The translations under genes and the position numbers were made by a program. From a virus, in IMG/VR virus record IMGVR_UViG_3300030098_001309, positions 1-48,298 of that record: a stretch of DNA of 48,298 nt, one strand, 5' to 3'. The notes beneath the pieces were generated by a model, which was given only the letters and a program-made list of their open reading frames with translations, did not search any database and was not told where the DNA came from. Below, piece after piece: positions 16,353 to 23,744 of the stretch; positions within the stretch are counted from its first letter, which is position 1; every line of letters starts with the position of its first letter.

Positions 16353-17056
16353 TGGAAGAGCAACACTATACATTCCATACGCTACCAGCAGTATTTATGT
16401 TGGAAGCACAACTATCGGAAAGCATGGTAGGCACACTTAATGACTACCTAGATAAGCTAATGGTGGATGAAAAACGCAAAAGTCATGCGGGTACGTTGGT
16501 AGGTCAGATAGGCCACGGGCAACAGTTGACTATGGATCACCATTGCGAAGAGTTAAAAGACTTTAACTGGACGATTCAGGGTTTGGCAATGGACTACGTT
16601 AAGCAGTTCTGCGCTCAATCTGGCAATCCACTACAAGGCAAAAGAGAAGTGTTAACCGATGAGTTGTGGTCGGTACACAGCTACGAGCGTGACTATAACC
16701 CAATTCACGATCATGGGACTAAAACCATTATGGGTGTTTCCTGCACCACATGGACAAAAGTACCACAACAGATATTAGACTTACCCACAGCAGGTAGTTC
16801 TGAGTACAGCTTATATAACTCATCAGGTAATGCCGATGGTTGTTTAGCGTTTAGCTATGGCCGTAATAGTTTATTAGACATAGAAAGGTTAGCTCCTCCA
16901 CAAAGCTTTGTCATTAAGCCAGAAGTCGGAAAGTTTTTAATGTTCCCTAGCTGGTTAACACACATGGTTTACCCTTTTGAGGGTGAAGGAGAACGGCGCA
17001 CTGTCGCTGCAAATTTGAATGTATGGAAGGTAGATGATGACGGAACAAGACACTAA
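16352..17056 (+). CDS. Putative 2OG-Fe(II) oxygenase, prolyl-hydroxylase-like
   Basis: The 234-residue protein carries the double-stranded beta-helix signature of phage 2-oxoglutarate oxygenases: YNPIHDHGTK (His119/Asp120/His121, first iron-ligand region), then FVIKPEVGKFLMFPSWLTHMVYPF with His204 as distal ligand, and GEGERRTVAANLNVW with Arg215/216 for 2OG binding. This fits the group that is common in cyanophages and marine phages and whose substrate is unknown. Which His of the HDH trio binds iron is not clear. Position behind the fibre suggests hydroxylation of a tail protein, but a nucleic acid or host protein substrate is equally open. Confidence 0.75.
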   Translation: MEEQHYTFHTLPAVFMLEAQLSESMVGTLNDYLDKLMVDEKRKSHAGTLVGQIGHGQQLTMDHHCEELKDFNWTIQGLAMDYVKQFCAQSGNPLQGKREVLTDELWSVHSYERDYNPIHDHGTKTIMGVSCTTWTKVPQQILDLPTAGSSEYSLYNSSGNADGCLAFSYGRNSLLDIERLAPPQSFVIKPEVGKFLMFPSWLTHMVYPFEGEGERRTVAANLNVWKVDDDGTRH

Positions 17057-17270
17057 AGAAATTGTAGATAAAGAAGTTGTAGAAGAAGCTGAGGTTGCTC
17101 AACTTCCTCCTAATCCTGAGATGTTAACTGCTCGTATGGATGAGCTTAGAGAAGAAATTGGGCAGATTACAAACGTAATCAATGCGAACCAAAAGCAGCT
17201 TGATACTTATGTAGCGGCGTTTAACTGGTATTCACAGCAGCTAGAAGCGGTAAGCGCGGAGCAACAGTAA
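17034..17270 (+). CDS. Small acidic coiled-coil protein
   Basis: This 78-residue protein starts 23 bases inside the oxygenase gene, with two consecutive ATG codons and a GGAAGG site upstream. The N-terminus is acidic (EIVDKEVVEEAEVAQLPPNPEM), followed by a helix RMDELREEIGQITNVINANQKQLDTYVAAFNWYSQQLEAV. It resembles short coiled-coil proteins found at the start of phage lysis modules. Its function is unknown. Confidence 0.65.
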   Translation: MMTEQDTKEIVDKEVVEEAEVAQLPPNPEMLTARMDELREEIGQITNVINANQKQLDTYVAAFNWYSQQLEAVSAEQQ

Positions 17271-17473
17271 TGGATTTTGTTCTTAATATAATATCTGTAG
17301 TAACAGGCATTGTGTGTGCAGCATCGATCATATGCAGCCTTACCCCCACTCCTAAAGATGATGCGTTGATTGGAAGGCTATATAAGATTGTCGAAATTGC
17401 AGCGTTAAACATTGGCAAGGCAAAAGAAGGATCTACAACTAATCCAATTAAGTTTGTTAAAAGGACGGATTGA
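17270..17473 (+). CDS. Putative small holin-like membrane protein
   Basis: This 67-residue protein has one strong N-terminal membrane segment (FVLNIISVVTGIVCAASIICSL), followed by TPTPKDDALIGRLYKIVEIAALNIGKAKE, a pattern frequent in short proteins next to lysis genes of marine phages. It is first in the row of membrane genes leading to the spanins and lysozyme. A holin role is plausible from size, topology and position, but other small proteins in the cluster compete for it. Its start overlaps the upstream stop (TAATG). Confidence 0.6.
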   Translation: MDFVLNIISVVTGIVCAASIICSLTPTPKDDALIGRLYKIVEIAALNIGKAKEGSTTNPIKFVKRTD

Positions 17474-17682
17474 TGGCTGCTAAAAGAACCCAAGTTAAAG
17501 TTTCAGAGTCTCAACAGACCCTAGCCGAGTTAAAAACCCATCAAAGAGAGTGCGCTCTAAGATACGAACGGATAGAGGAACGGTTGAATGAAGGCTCTGA
17601 AAAGTTTAAAAAACTTGAGATGATGATTTGGGGAGTGTATCCATTTATGGTGGCGACTATAGTAGCCGCAAAGTACCTATGA
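17473..17682 (+). CDS. XhlA-like coiled-coil plus membrane-anchor protein, holin candidate
   Basis: The chosen ATG at 17473 overlaps the previous TGA; a TTG three bases earlier is also in frame. The 69-residue product has an N-terminal coiled coil (QQTLAELKTHQRECALRYERIEERLNEGSEKFKKLE) and a C-terminal membrane segment (MIWGVYPFMVATIVAAKYL). This is the layout of XhlA-type lysis accessory proteins. It may cooperate with the gene upstream. The alternative is an unrelated anchored coiled coil. Confidence 0.6.
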   Translation: MAAKRTQVKVSESQQTLAELKTHQRECALRYERIEERLNEGSEKFKKLEMMIWGVYPFMVATIVAAKYL

Positions 17683-17910
17683 ATGAAGGGAACGATACTA
17701 GCTTTTATGCTGATTACGGTTATAGAGGGGAACGTAACGCAAGGTTCGGAGCAAATGTTATTTAGAGACATCCATAGATGTCAGCAATTTGCATACTGGA
17801 TAGAGCATAACTGTAGAGACGTCCGTTGTAGAGGGGGCATCAAACAACACAATATAACAGCGTATTGTAAACCGGTCATGGCGGGGGCTAACCAAAAGTT
17901 TTGGGATTAA
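17683..17910 (+). CDS. Small secreted or membrane cysteine-containing protein
   Basis: This 75-residue protein begins with a short hydrophobic stretch (MKGTILAFMLITVIEG) that could be a signal sequence, followed by FRDIHRCQQFAYWIEHNCRDVRCRGGI and a later Cys. The four Cys and the phrase RDIHRCxxFAYWI resemble short unannotated proteins in marine phage lysis clusters. A periplasmic, disulphide-bonded product is a reasonable reading. It abuts the previous stop. Confidence 0.6.
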   Translation: MKGTILAFMLITVIEGNVTQGSEQMLFRDIHRCQQFAYWIEHNCRDVRCRGGIKQHNITAYCKPVMAGANQKFWD

Positions 17911-17912
17911 AA

Positions 17913-18020
17913 ATGAGCATATATAGCGGTTTATTTTACATACATGAAGAAAAACGATTTGCTCGATGGGAACAGTACATTGAGTTTTATCGACAGCAAC
18001 GGTTGAAAGAAAATGCCTAA
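17913..18020 (+). CDS. Very short ORF bridging two lysis-region genes
   Basis: A 35-residue reading frame starts two bases after the previous stop and overlaps the next ATG by eight bases. The product is basic and aromatic (SIYSGLFYIHEEKRF, then ARWEQYIEFYRQQRLKE). It fills the only gap in a tightly packed operon, which supports it as a real gene, and it may couple translation of the EF-hand gene. No function is inferred. Confidence 0.5.
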   Translation: MSIYSGLFYIHEEKRFARWEQYIEFYRQQRLKENA

Positions 18021-18333
18021 AAAGTTACAAGAAAACTCAGTTTGGGCTAAATATGACATTGATCAAGACGGCACGGTTAGTGACGAGGAACTTGAACGCG
18101 CCACACAAATGTTAGAACTGGACTTGCGCGAAGAAAAACAAGATAGCCAGCGCAGAATAGCTTGGGTCGCTATGTCTTCTATGGTTTTGTATTCATTATT
18201 ACCGCTATTACCTTTTGTCCCAGAAGCTCGTTTATCAACCTTGTCTTCACTGAGTGATATGCTCTTCCTTAGTCAAGCCAGCATAATAGGTCTTTACTTC
18301 GGCGCAACGGCCTATATGTCTCGTAAACCATAG
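18013..18333 (+). CDS. Membrane protein with a canonical EF-hand calcium motif
   Basis: The 106-residue protein has a complete EF-hand loop, DxDxDGxVSxxE, at residues 15-26 (Asp15, Asp17, Asp19, Thr21, Ser23, Glu26). A charged helix (ATQMLELDLREEKQDSQRR) and two hydrophobic segments at about 50-70 and 83-100 follow. An odd EF-hand of this kind commonly means dockerin-like or single-site calcium or magnesium binding. It lies among holin candidates, so a cation-responsive membrane lysis factor is conceivable, but that is inference. Confidence 0.72.
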   Translation: MPKKLQENSVWAKYDIDQDGTVSDEELERATQMLELDLREEKQDSQRRIAWVAMSSMVLYSLLPLLPFVPEARLSTLSSLSDMLFLSQASIIGLYFGATAYMSRKP

Positions 18334-18342
18334 AGGTTTACT

Positions 18343-18807
18343 ATGATAATTGAAAGTGTGGCAGCGGCAGGAGCAATCCTGTCTACAATATCTACCGCTA
18401 TCAACAAATTAAATGAGGTTGGTGACGGTGCGTCAAAAGCCGTTGAGTTGATGCAAGGCTTTAGTGATGCGTTAGATTCGTTTGAACGCGATAAGAAAGA
18501 CTCGGTTATCAATAACCTCAGCTCACAGGAGCTTTTAAAATTGGAATCCATAAAACATCGTAGAGATCAATGGGAAAAGTCACTCCACGATATGTTGGTT
18601 ATTCATGATCCAGCCCTGTTGCAAAGATGGGATGAAGCTAAAGCAAGGCAAAAAGCCAATCATAAAAGACAGATGGAAGCTATAAAAGCTAGGGCCGCTG
18701 CTAGGAAAAAGATGATTAGGCAGATTTGGCTTATAATGGGGGTGACCGCTATAGGGTTACTTTGTGCATTTATATTAATTGGAGGGGTCATACTGATCTT
18801 TAAATGA
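18343..18807 (+). CDS. Helical protein with C-terminal membrane segment
   Basis: The 154-residue protein begins with a hydrophobic small-residue helix (ESVAAAGAILSTISTAINKL), then a long charged helical region, and ends with a basic patch (KRQMEAIKARAAARKKMIRQ) before a membrane segment (IWLIMGVTAIGLLCAFILIGGVILIF). Topology is likely C-terminal-anchored with a cytoplasmic coiled coil. It lies in the lysis cluster, and its stop overlaps the next ATG (ATGA). It could be a holin regulator; no family is recognised. Confidence 0.65.
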   Translation: MIIESVAAAGAILSTISTAINKLNEVGDGASKAVELMQGFSDALDSFERDKKDSVINNLSSQELLKLESIKHRRDQWEKSLHDMLVIHDPALLQRWDEAKARQKANHKRQMEAIKARAAARKKMIRQIWLIMGVTAIGLLCAFILIGGVILIFK

Positions 18808-19013
18808 TGGATATAGGAGCAACAACACCAGTAAATCAAATTGCGTGGCGGCAAGTGGCAGAGCAAAAGTATCAAAGACTTATGGACGATCTGCAAGTTG
18901 AAGAGCGTAGACAAAAAGTAGAGCAGTTAAACGCTACGCTGTATGTTGCAAAAAGTGGAAAAGTTCAAATGGAACGAGCTAGACAAGAGAGCTCTATTAA
19001 CTATTTGGTATAA
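18804..19013 (+). CDS. Small coiled-coil protein
   Basis: This 69-residue hydrophilic helical protein (VEERRQKVEQLNATLYVAKSGKVQMERARQESS) is translated from an ATG overlapping the preceding stop. Its sequence after NQIAWRQVAEQKYQRLMDDLQ is typical of short amphipathic helices. It sits directly before the inner spanin. Its role is unknown. Confidence 0.6.
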   Translation: MMDIGATTPVNQIAWRQVAEQKYQRLMDDLQVEERRQKVEQLNATLYVAKSGKVQMERARQESSINYLV

Positions 19014-19015
19014 TT

Positions 19016-19456
19016 ATGGGATTTAAATTAAGCGCAGGATTAGGTGTAGCTTTACTTGTTTTAGCAGGGTCGTTTAAAATGTATTATGACAAAACTCAAG
19101 CTGAAATAAAATCATTTCATTTACAGCTTGAGAAGTCTATACAGAACCAAAAGACTCTTGAGGGCACAATCGAAGAACAAAACGACAACCTGAAACAAAC
19201 TATTGAAAACCATGAACGTATGCTCTCTCAAGTAGAGAGGTTGCAGAAAGAAAACATGATGGCTCAAAATGAGGTAACCGATATCAGAAAAAAGTTCTCA
19301 CGGCATTCCATGGATGTATTGTCCATCAGGAAGCCAAAGCTAATAGAGAACATTATCAACCGTGGCACCAAGTCAGTATTAAATGATCTTAAAACTATTA
19401 CCGATGAAACACAATTTGATGAAAACATTAATATTCCTGTTCCTGCTACTGATTAG
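19016..19456 (+). CDS. Putative inner-membrane spanin (Rz-like)
   Basis: The 146-residue protein has one N-terminal membrane anchor (LSAGLGVALLVLAGSFKMYY, about residues 5-24) followed by a long periplasmic coiled coil (TQAEIKSFHLQLEKSIQNQK through QVERLQKEN), the i-spanin architecture. The next gene, a lipoprotein, starts inside its 3' end. I- and o-spanins join across the periplasm to fuse the two membranes in the last lysis step. The call rests on topology and the overlapping partner, as spanins share little sequence. Confidence 0.75.
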   Translation: MGFKLSAGLGVALLVLAGSFKMYYDKTQAEIKSFHLQLEKSIQNQKTLEGTIEEQNDNLKQTIENHERMLSQVERLQKENMMAQNEVTDIRKKFSRHSMDVLSIRKPKLIENIINRGTKSVLNDLKTITDETQFDENINIPVPATD

Positions 19457-19799
19457 TGGTTGCTCCATACTCGGTTCAGGTCGGGACATACCTGAAGTAA
19501 AACCTGTAGAAGTAGTGACAGTGGTGAAGAAAGCACCCACCTATCACCCTCCGTTGCCTAATCAAATAGATCCTGTTCCAGTAGAATGGACGGTACTAAA
19601 CCCAGAGTTGATGCAAGAGTATCTGGACGATTTGAATGAAGGCAACGCGCCTACGAATGTCTGGTATTCACTAACAACTAAAGGGTACGAGAACCTTTCT
19701 ACTAACATGGCTGAAGTAAAAAGGTATTTGCGCCAAGTCTTGAGTATTTTAAAATACTATAGAGAACAAGACACTCAACAAGAGGCTGAAGATGGATAG
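19383..19799 (+). CDS. Putative outer-membrane lipoprotein spanin (Rz1-like)
   Basis: The protein has a lipoprotein signal, MKTLIFLFLLLISGCS, with the lipobox ISGC. ATG codons at 19383, 19404 and 19419 are in frame; the last two give a more normal signal peptide, and none has a strong ribosome site, which suggests coupling to the inner spanin gene it overlaps. The mature part is longer (about 110 residues) and less proline-rich than lambda Rz1, with a proline cluster (YHPPLPNQIDPVPVEW) and a C-terminal helix. It ends inside the lysozyme start. Confidence 0.75.
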   Translation: MILKLLPMKHNLMKTLIFLFLLLISGCSILGSGRDIPEVKPVEVVTVVKKAPTYHPPLPNQIDPVPVEWTVLNPELMQEYLDDLNEGNAPTNVWYSLTTKGYENLSTNMAEVKRYLRQVLSILKYYREQDTQQEAEDG

Positions 19800-20232
19800 A
19801 ATTAAACTAGAAGAAGAACTTAAATTAGATGAAGGTTGTGTATATGAAGTATACGAAGACCATTTAGGTTACGCCACTTTCGGTATAGGTCATTTAGTCA
19901 AAAAATCAGACGAAGAGTACAAACAAGCCCTCGGCACACCAGTTTCTGAAGAACGAGTGACTAAATGTTTTAATGAAGATATTGACACAGTATGTGAGGA
20001 GCTTGATAAAAATCTTCCTTGGTGGAGAAATTTACCAGAAACTAGGCAGAGAGTGTTGGCTAATATGTGTTTTAATTTAGGTTACCCTAGACTCAGTGGT
20101 TTTAAAAATTTTCTGTCAGCTCTAGAATTTGAGGACTGGGAAACGGCAGCTGAGGAAATGATGGACAGTCGTTGGGCTGATCAAGTTGGGGAAAGAGCTG
20201 AAAGGTTAAGAGACAAAATGTTAGGATATTGA
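19792..20232 (+). CDS. T4-type lysozyme (GH24 endolysin)
   Basis: The 146-residue enzyme hydrolyses peptidoglycan. The catalytic triad is Glu14, Asp23 and Thr29 within LKLDEGCVYEVYEDHLGYATFGIGH, with exactly the spacing of T4 lysozyme (Glu11, Asp20, Thr26). The second lobe holds the helix-rich RVLANMCFNLGYPRLSGFKNFLSALEFEDWETAAEEMMDSRWADQVGERAERL, again matching T4. There is no signal sequence, so it needs a holin to reach the wall. It follows the spanin pair with an 8-base overlap. Confidence 0.95.
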   Translation: MDRIKLEEELKLDEGCVYEVYEDHLGYATFGIGHLVKKSDEEYKQALGTPVSEERVTKCFNEDIDTVCEELDKNLPWWRNLPETRQRVLANMCFNLGYPRLSGFKNFLSALEFEDWETAAEEMMDSRWADQVGERAERLRDKMLGY

Positions 20233-20234
20233 TT

Positions 20235-22100
20235 ATGCCTTTAAATAAATTTGTATTTAGACCCGGAATAAATAGAGAAGGAACCGATTATGATAATGAA
20301 GGCGGTTGGTTCGACGCTAATTTAATCCGTTTTAAAAATGGTAGACCACAGAAAATAGGTGGTTGGAGTAAAGACACAGCTAATACTTTTTTAGGAAAAG
20401 CACGATCGCTACATGGCTGGGTTTCTTTAGGCGGCACAAAATATCTTGGTGTAGGCACAACCTGGAAATTTTACATAAAAGCAGGAGATGATTTTGACGA
20501 CATTACCCCAATACGCAGTACAACTAGTGCAGGAGACGTAACATTTTCTGCAACTAATGGTGACGCAACAATCACCGTAACAGATACAAGCCACGGAGCA
20601 GCCGCCAATGATTTTGTTACTTTTAGCGGAGCAGCGAGTCTAGGAGGTAATGTCACGGCAGCGGTTTTGAACCAAGAGTATCAAGTAGCCACAGTTCCCA
20701 GCACGAGTACATACACGATAGAAGCTAAAGATACCTCTGGTGCCACCGTAACTGCTAACGCGAGTGATAGCGGTAACGGAGGCGGTAGCACGGTAGGCGC
20801 GTATCAGATTACAGTCGGACTTGACGTATTTGTCGCAGGTACTGGTTGGGGAACTGGTACGTGGGGAGCTGGAACATGGGGCAGCTCTAGTGCGTTGTCT
20901 GCTAGTAACCAATTACGTTTATGGTCTCAAGACCATTTTGGTGAGGACTTGATGCTTTGTCCTCGTGGGGGGAGTATTTACAAATGGGTTGAGAACAGTG
21001 GAACTTCTGTACGAGCTGTAAAACTTGCAGGGATTTCAGGTGCTGTTGATGTACCCACCATAGGTCTACAAGTGTTAACTTCAGAAAAAGACAGACACCT
21101 AATAGTTTTAGGTGCTGATCCTATGGAAAACTCTTCTCGCAGCGGTGAAAGTGACCCAATGTTAGTTGCTTTTAGTGATCAAGAAAACGCATTAGATTTT
21201 GAGGCACGCAGTACTAACACAGCAGGGGAACTAAGATTATCCTCAGGTAGTCAAATTATCGGAGCTGTAAAAGCAAGACAAGAAATACTTGTCTGGACAG
21301 ACACCGCTTTGTACAGCATGCAGTTTATTGGTCCACCGTACACATTCGGAATCAACTTGATAAATGAGAATACAGGGTTAATGGCACCGAAGGCTGCTGT
21401 TACTGCTCCGACTGGTGTTTTCTGGATGGGTTATGACAATTTTTATGTTTACACAGGATCGATCAAGAAAATACCTTGTTCTGTTTTGAGCTATGTGTTT
21501 GACGATTTTAATTCATCCCAAGCGTTTAAGGTTCATGCTTTCAGTAACACACAGTTTGATGAAGTCGGTTGGTTTTACTGTTCTGCTAGTTCAACCGAAA
21601 TAGACAAGTATGTAGTGTATAACTACAGCGAACAGGTTTGGTCTTATGGTCTTTTAGAACGACATGCTTGGTTAGATGCTGGCGTAGAACCCTACCCACG
21701 AGCTACCTTGGATGGTTATCTTTATGAACAAGAAACAGGGTTTGATGACGACGGTAGCCCAATGACAAATGTTTACATTGAATCTTCAGATTTTGATATA
21801 GGTGATGGAGAACAATTCGCTTTCATAAATAAAATCATCCCTGATGTTAGGTTTTTAGGCAATAGCAGCGGTGGCCAAGTCAACATGGTTTTAAAAACCC
21901 GTAATTTTCCCGGAGAAGACTTGAGCACTAACAGCACGTCTGTGATTTCTAGTTCTACTAAACAAAACCACGTCAGGGCAAGAGCTAGACAAGCAGTGGT
22001 TAGGTTAGAATCAGACGATGATAACGTACCAGCTAATACAGAAACAGGTTGGCGACTCGGAGCTACTCGTTTAGATATTAGACCAGACGGCAGAAGATGA
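20235..22100 (+). CDS. Tail nozzle / DNA stabilisation protein (P22 gp10-like)
   Basis: The 621-residue beta-rich protein opens MPLNKFVFRPGINREGTDYDNEGGWFDANLIRFKNGRPQKIGGW, a pattern I recognise from packaged-DNA-stabilisation/tail-nozzle proteins of podoviruses. A middle insert, Thr/Ser/Gly-rich with GTGWGTGTWGAGTWG, resembles the tail proteins at 12406 and 13218. The rest (ILVWTDTALYSMQFIGPPYTFGINLINENTGLMAPKAAV, GVFWMGYDNFYVYTG) has propeller-like repeats. I chose ATG 20235, with AGGA eight bases upstream, over the TTG at 20229, which would be only two bases from it. Confidence 0.82.
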   Translation: MPLNKFVFRPGINREGTDYDNEGGWFDANLIRFKNGRPQKIGGWSKDTANTFLGKARSLHGWVSLGGTKYLGVGTTWKFYIKAGDDFDDITPIRSTTSAGDVTFSATNGDATITVTDTSHGAAANDFVTFSGAASLGGNVTAAVLNQEYQVATVPSTSTYTIEAKDTSGATVTANASDSGNGGGSTVGAYQITVGLDVFVAGTGWGTGTWGAGTWGSSSALSASNQLRLWSQDHFGEDLMLCPRGGSIYKWVENSGTSVRAVKLAGISGAVDVPTIGLQVLTSEKDRHLIVLGADPMENSSRSGESDPMLVAFSDQENALDFEARSTNTAGELRLSSGSQIIGAVKARQEILVWTDTALYSMQFIGPPYTFGINLINENTGLMAPKAAVTAPTGVFWMGYDNFYVYTGSIKKIPCSVLSYVFDDFNSSQAFKVHAFSNTQFDEVGWFYCSASSTEIDKYVVYNYSEQVWSYGLLERHAWLDAGVEPYPRATLDGYLYEQETGFDDDGSPMTNVYIESSDFDIGDGEQFAFINKIIPDVRFLGNSSGGQVNMVLKTRNFPGEDLSTNSTSVISSSTKQNHVRARARQAVVRLESDDDNVPANTETGWRLGATRLDIRPDGRR

Positions 22101-22426
22101 GTAAACTGCTCGTAACAAGACTTCCACTAGAACAAGAGCAGTCTGTCAGTAGTGACACGTACAATCGTTTAATTCGAGTATTAGAACTTAATCTAGGTGA
22201 GTTTGATCCAGACAACATACGCCAGATTGACGACACAGAAAAAGGAAAACTAGGGTTTAACGAAGGAAGTATAGTCTGGAATACCAATAATGAGTCTTTA
22301 GAGGTTTGGACAGGTAGTTACTGGTTAGCTATCAGCACTCCTCAAAACGATCGAGGTCTATATGCCACGGGGTCTGTAGGAAAAGTGACACTTAAACTTA
22401 ACGGTGCAACCACAATTACTCTATGA
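22097..22426 (+). CDS. Small structural protein beside the nozzle gene
   Basis: This 109-residue protein overlaps the nozzle stop (ATGA). It has a helical start (LPLEQEQSVSSDTYNRLIRVLELNLGEFDP) and a beta segment GKLGFNEGSIVWNTNNESLEVWTGSYWLAIS, which is the recurring GSIVWNTxxxxLQVWTGxxW motif of tail and fibre proteins that display a short beta hairpin. It ends GSVGKVTLKLNGATTITL. It is probably part of the tail tip or fibre joint. Confidence 0.7.
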   Translation: MSKLLVTRLPLEQEQSVSSDTYNRLIRVLELNLGEFDPDNIRQIDDTEKGKLGFNEGSIVWNTNNESLEVWTGSYWLAISTPQNDRGLYATGSVGKVTLKLNGATTITL

Positions 22427-22493
22427 TTTGTAAAGAATATACAATGTTGTTTGAATTAGTTAAACTTAATGGCTACAGGAGTTGAACATAGCT

Positions 22494-23744
22494 ATGCAGA
22501 CTCAAGGTATAGAAAGTTTAGAAGATTTAGCTGATGCACGTCACGCTTTAGCGATTCACGGTCGCTATGGCGATACCACCATAGGACACCTAACTCCTGG
22601 AGAAATGGTACTTCCTCGCCCTATCGCTGATGACCCTGTATTAAAAAGACAGCTGTTTGATGCATTCGAAAGACACGAACTAAACCCATACCAATATCAA
22701 GTAGGCCATTTTGAAAACTCTATCAACCCATTGACCGGAGTCCCGGAGTTCGGGTTTTTTAAAAAGATTGGTAAATTTCTTAAAAAAGCTGCTCCTATCA
22801 TTGGTCAAGTTGTAGGTTTTGCTATAGGTGGTCCTGCTGGAGCTGCTATTGGTGGAGGTATTGGCGGTGCGGTTAAAGAAGGAGACGTCAAAGGTGCAGT
22901 AAAAGGTGCTGCACAGGGGTATATCGGTGGAAATATAGCCCAAGGAATGGGGTTAACTGGCGGCCAAGGATTTTCAAAAGGAATAGCTTCTTTGAATCCT
23001 TTCAGTCAAAACTCAATGTACACTTTTGGTGCTAACCCAACACAAGCTAAAGGTATTGGCGCACTTTTCCAAAATGTCGGTGCTAATCTTGCTCACACGA
23101 TAAATCCTGGACAAACAGCTTCTGGAACAACTATTCCAAAGATAGGTGACACGTTTGATAAGTTAAGCACATTTCAAAAAATGGGGACTGCTGGTTTAGG
23201 ACTAGCCGCCCTCGGTGGTTTTGAACCTGGAGAAGACGAATCAAGAATGCCTGATCCATCTGGTCAATTAGGTGGGTATCTGCAAGCACCACTTAGACCA
23301 GCCACCATACCACAGCAATATCAATCTGCTGGCAGTTCTGTATCTGCAATGAATCCGTATGTAGCAACAACTAGCCCAAGTCTCGGAACTACCGGCTCAA
23401 CCGCCCAACAACTAGAAGAGGCTATGAGAAGAAATAAAGATTATAGCGAATTACTTTTTCCACAATTTCAAAGAGTTAATGTCAAAAACGGAGGAAGGAT
23501 ACAAGATGGAAGTGAAATACCAGAACTAGATTTAAGGAAGACTGGAGGTGGTGTTTCTGATTCTAGTGGTTCTGGTGACGAAGATACGATACCAGCTATG
23601 TTAGCTGACGGAGAGTTTGTCATGACTAAACAAGCTGTCAAAGGAATGGGTAATGGGAATCATTCAGATGGTATTCGGACCTTGTATAATATGATGGCTA
23701 TGAATGAAGATAAAGCTGCAATGATGGGTCTAGGGAGAGCATAA
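22494..23744 (+). CDS. Virion protein with glycine-rich hydrophobic segment
   Basis: I chose ATG 22494, 12 bases after AGGAG; the TTG at 22482 directly abuts that site and is too close. The 416-residue protein has the motif GHLTPGEMVLPRPIADDP near the start and PAMLADGEFVMTKQAVKGMG near the end, a pair of (L)xxGExVxP/T motifs seen in many phage virion and tape-measure-like proteins. Between them is a Gly/Ala-rich hydrophobic stretch (IIGQVVGFAIGGPAGAAIGGGIGGAVKEG) that could insert in membrane during DNA ejection. It probably belongs to the internal core or tail tip. Confidence 0.72.
   Translation: MQTQGIESLEDLADARHALAIHGRYGDTTIGHLTPGEMVLPRPIADDPVLKRQLFDAFERHELNPYQYQVGHFENSINPLTGVPEFGFFKKIGKFLKKAAPIIGQVVGFAIGGPAGAAIGGGIGGAVKEGDVKGAVKGAAQGYIGGNIAQGMGLTGGQGFSKGIASLNPFSQNSMYTFGANPTQAKGIGALFQNVGANLAHTINPGQTASGTTIPKIGDTFDKLSTFQKMGTAGLGLAALGGFEPGEDESRMPDPSGQLGGYLQAPLRPATIPQQYQSAGSSVSAMNPYVATTSPSLGTTGSTAQQLEEAMRRNKDYSELLFPQFQRVNVKNGGRIQDGSEIPELDLRKTGGGVSDSSGSGDEDTIPAMLADGEFVMTKQAVKGMGNGNHSDGIRTLYNMMAMNEDKAAMMGLGRA

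Noticed and set aside
17470-17472. TTG start three bases before the XhlA-like ATG
   Set aside because: The ATG at 17473 overlaps the preceding TGA in the usual coupled way and makes no difference to the product except one residue.
20229-20234. TTG start for the tail nozzle gene
   Set aside because: It lies only two bases from AGGA; the ATG at 20235 has eight-base spacing and gives the family-like MPLNKF start.
22482-22493. TTG start for the 22494 gene
   Set aside because: The TTG directly touches the AGGAG ribosome site, so the ATG at 22494 is better spaced.
22469-22534. Short ORF beginning MATGVEHSYA before the virion protein
   Set aside because: It is 21 codons, overlaps the next gene in another frame, and has no independent ribosome site or context.
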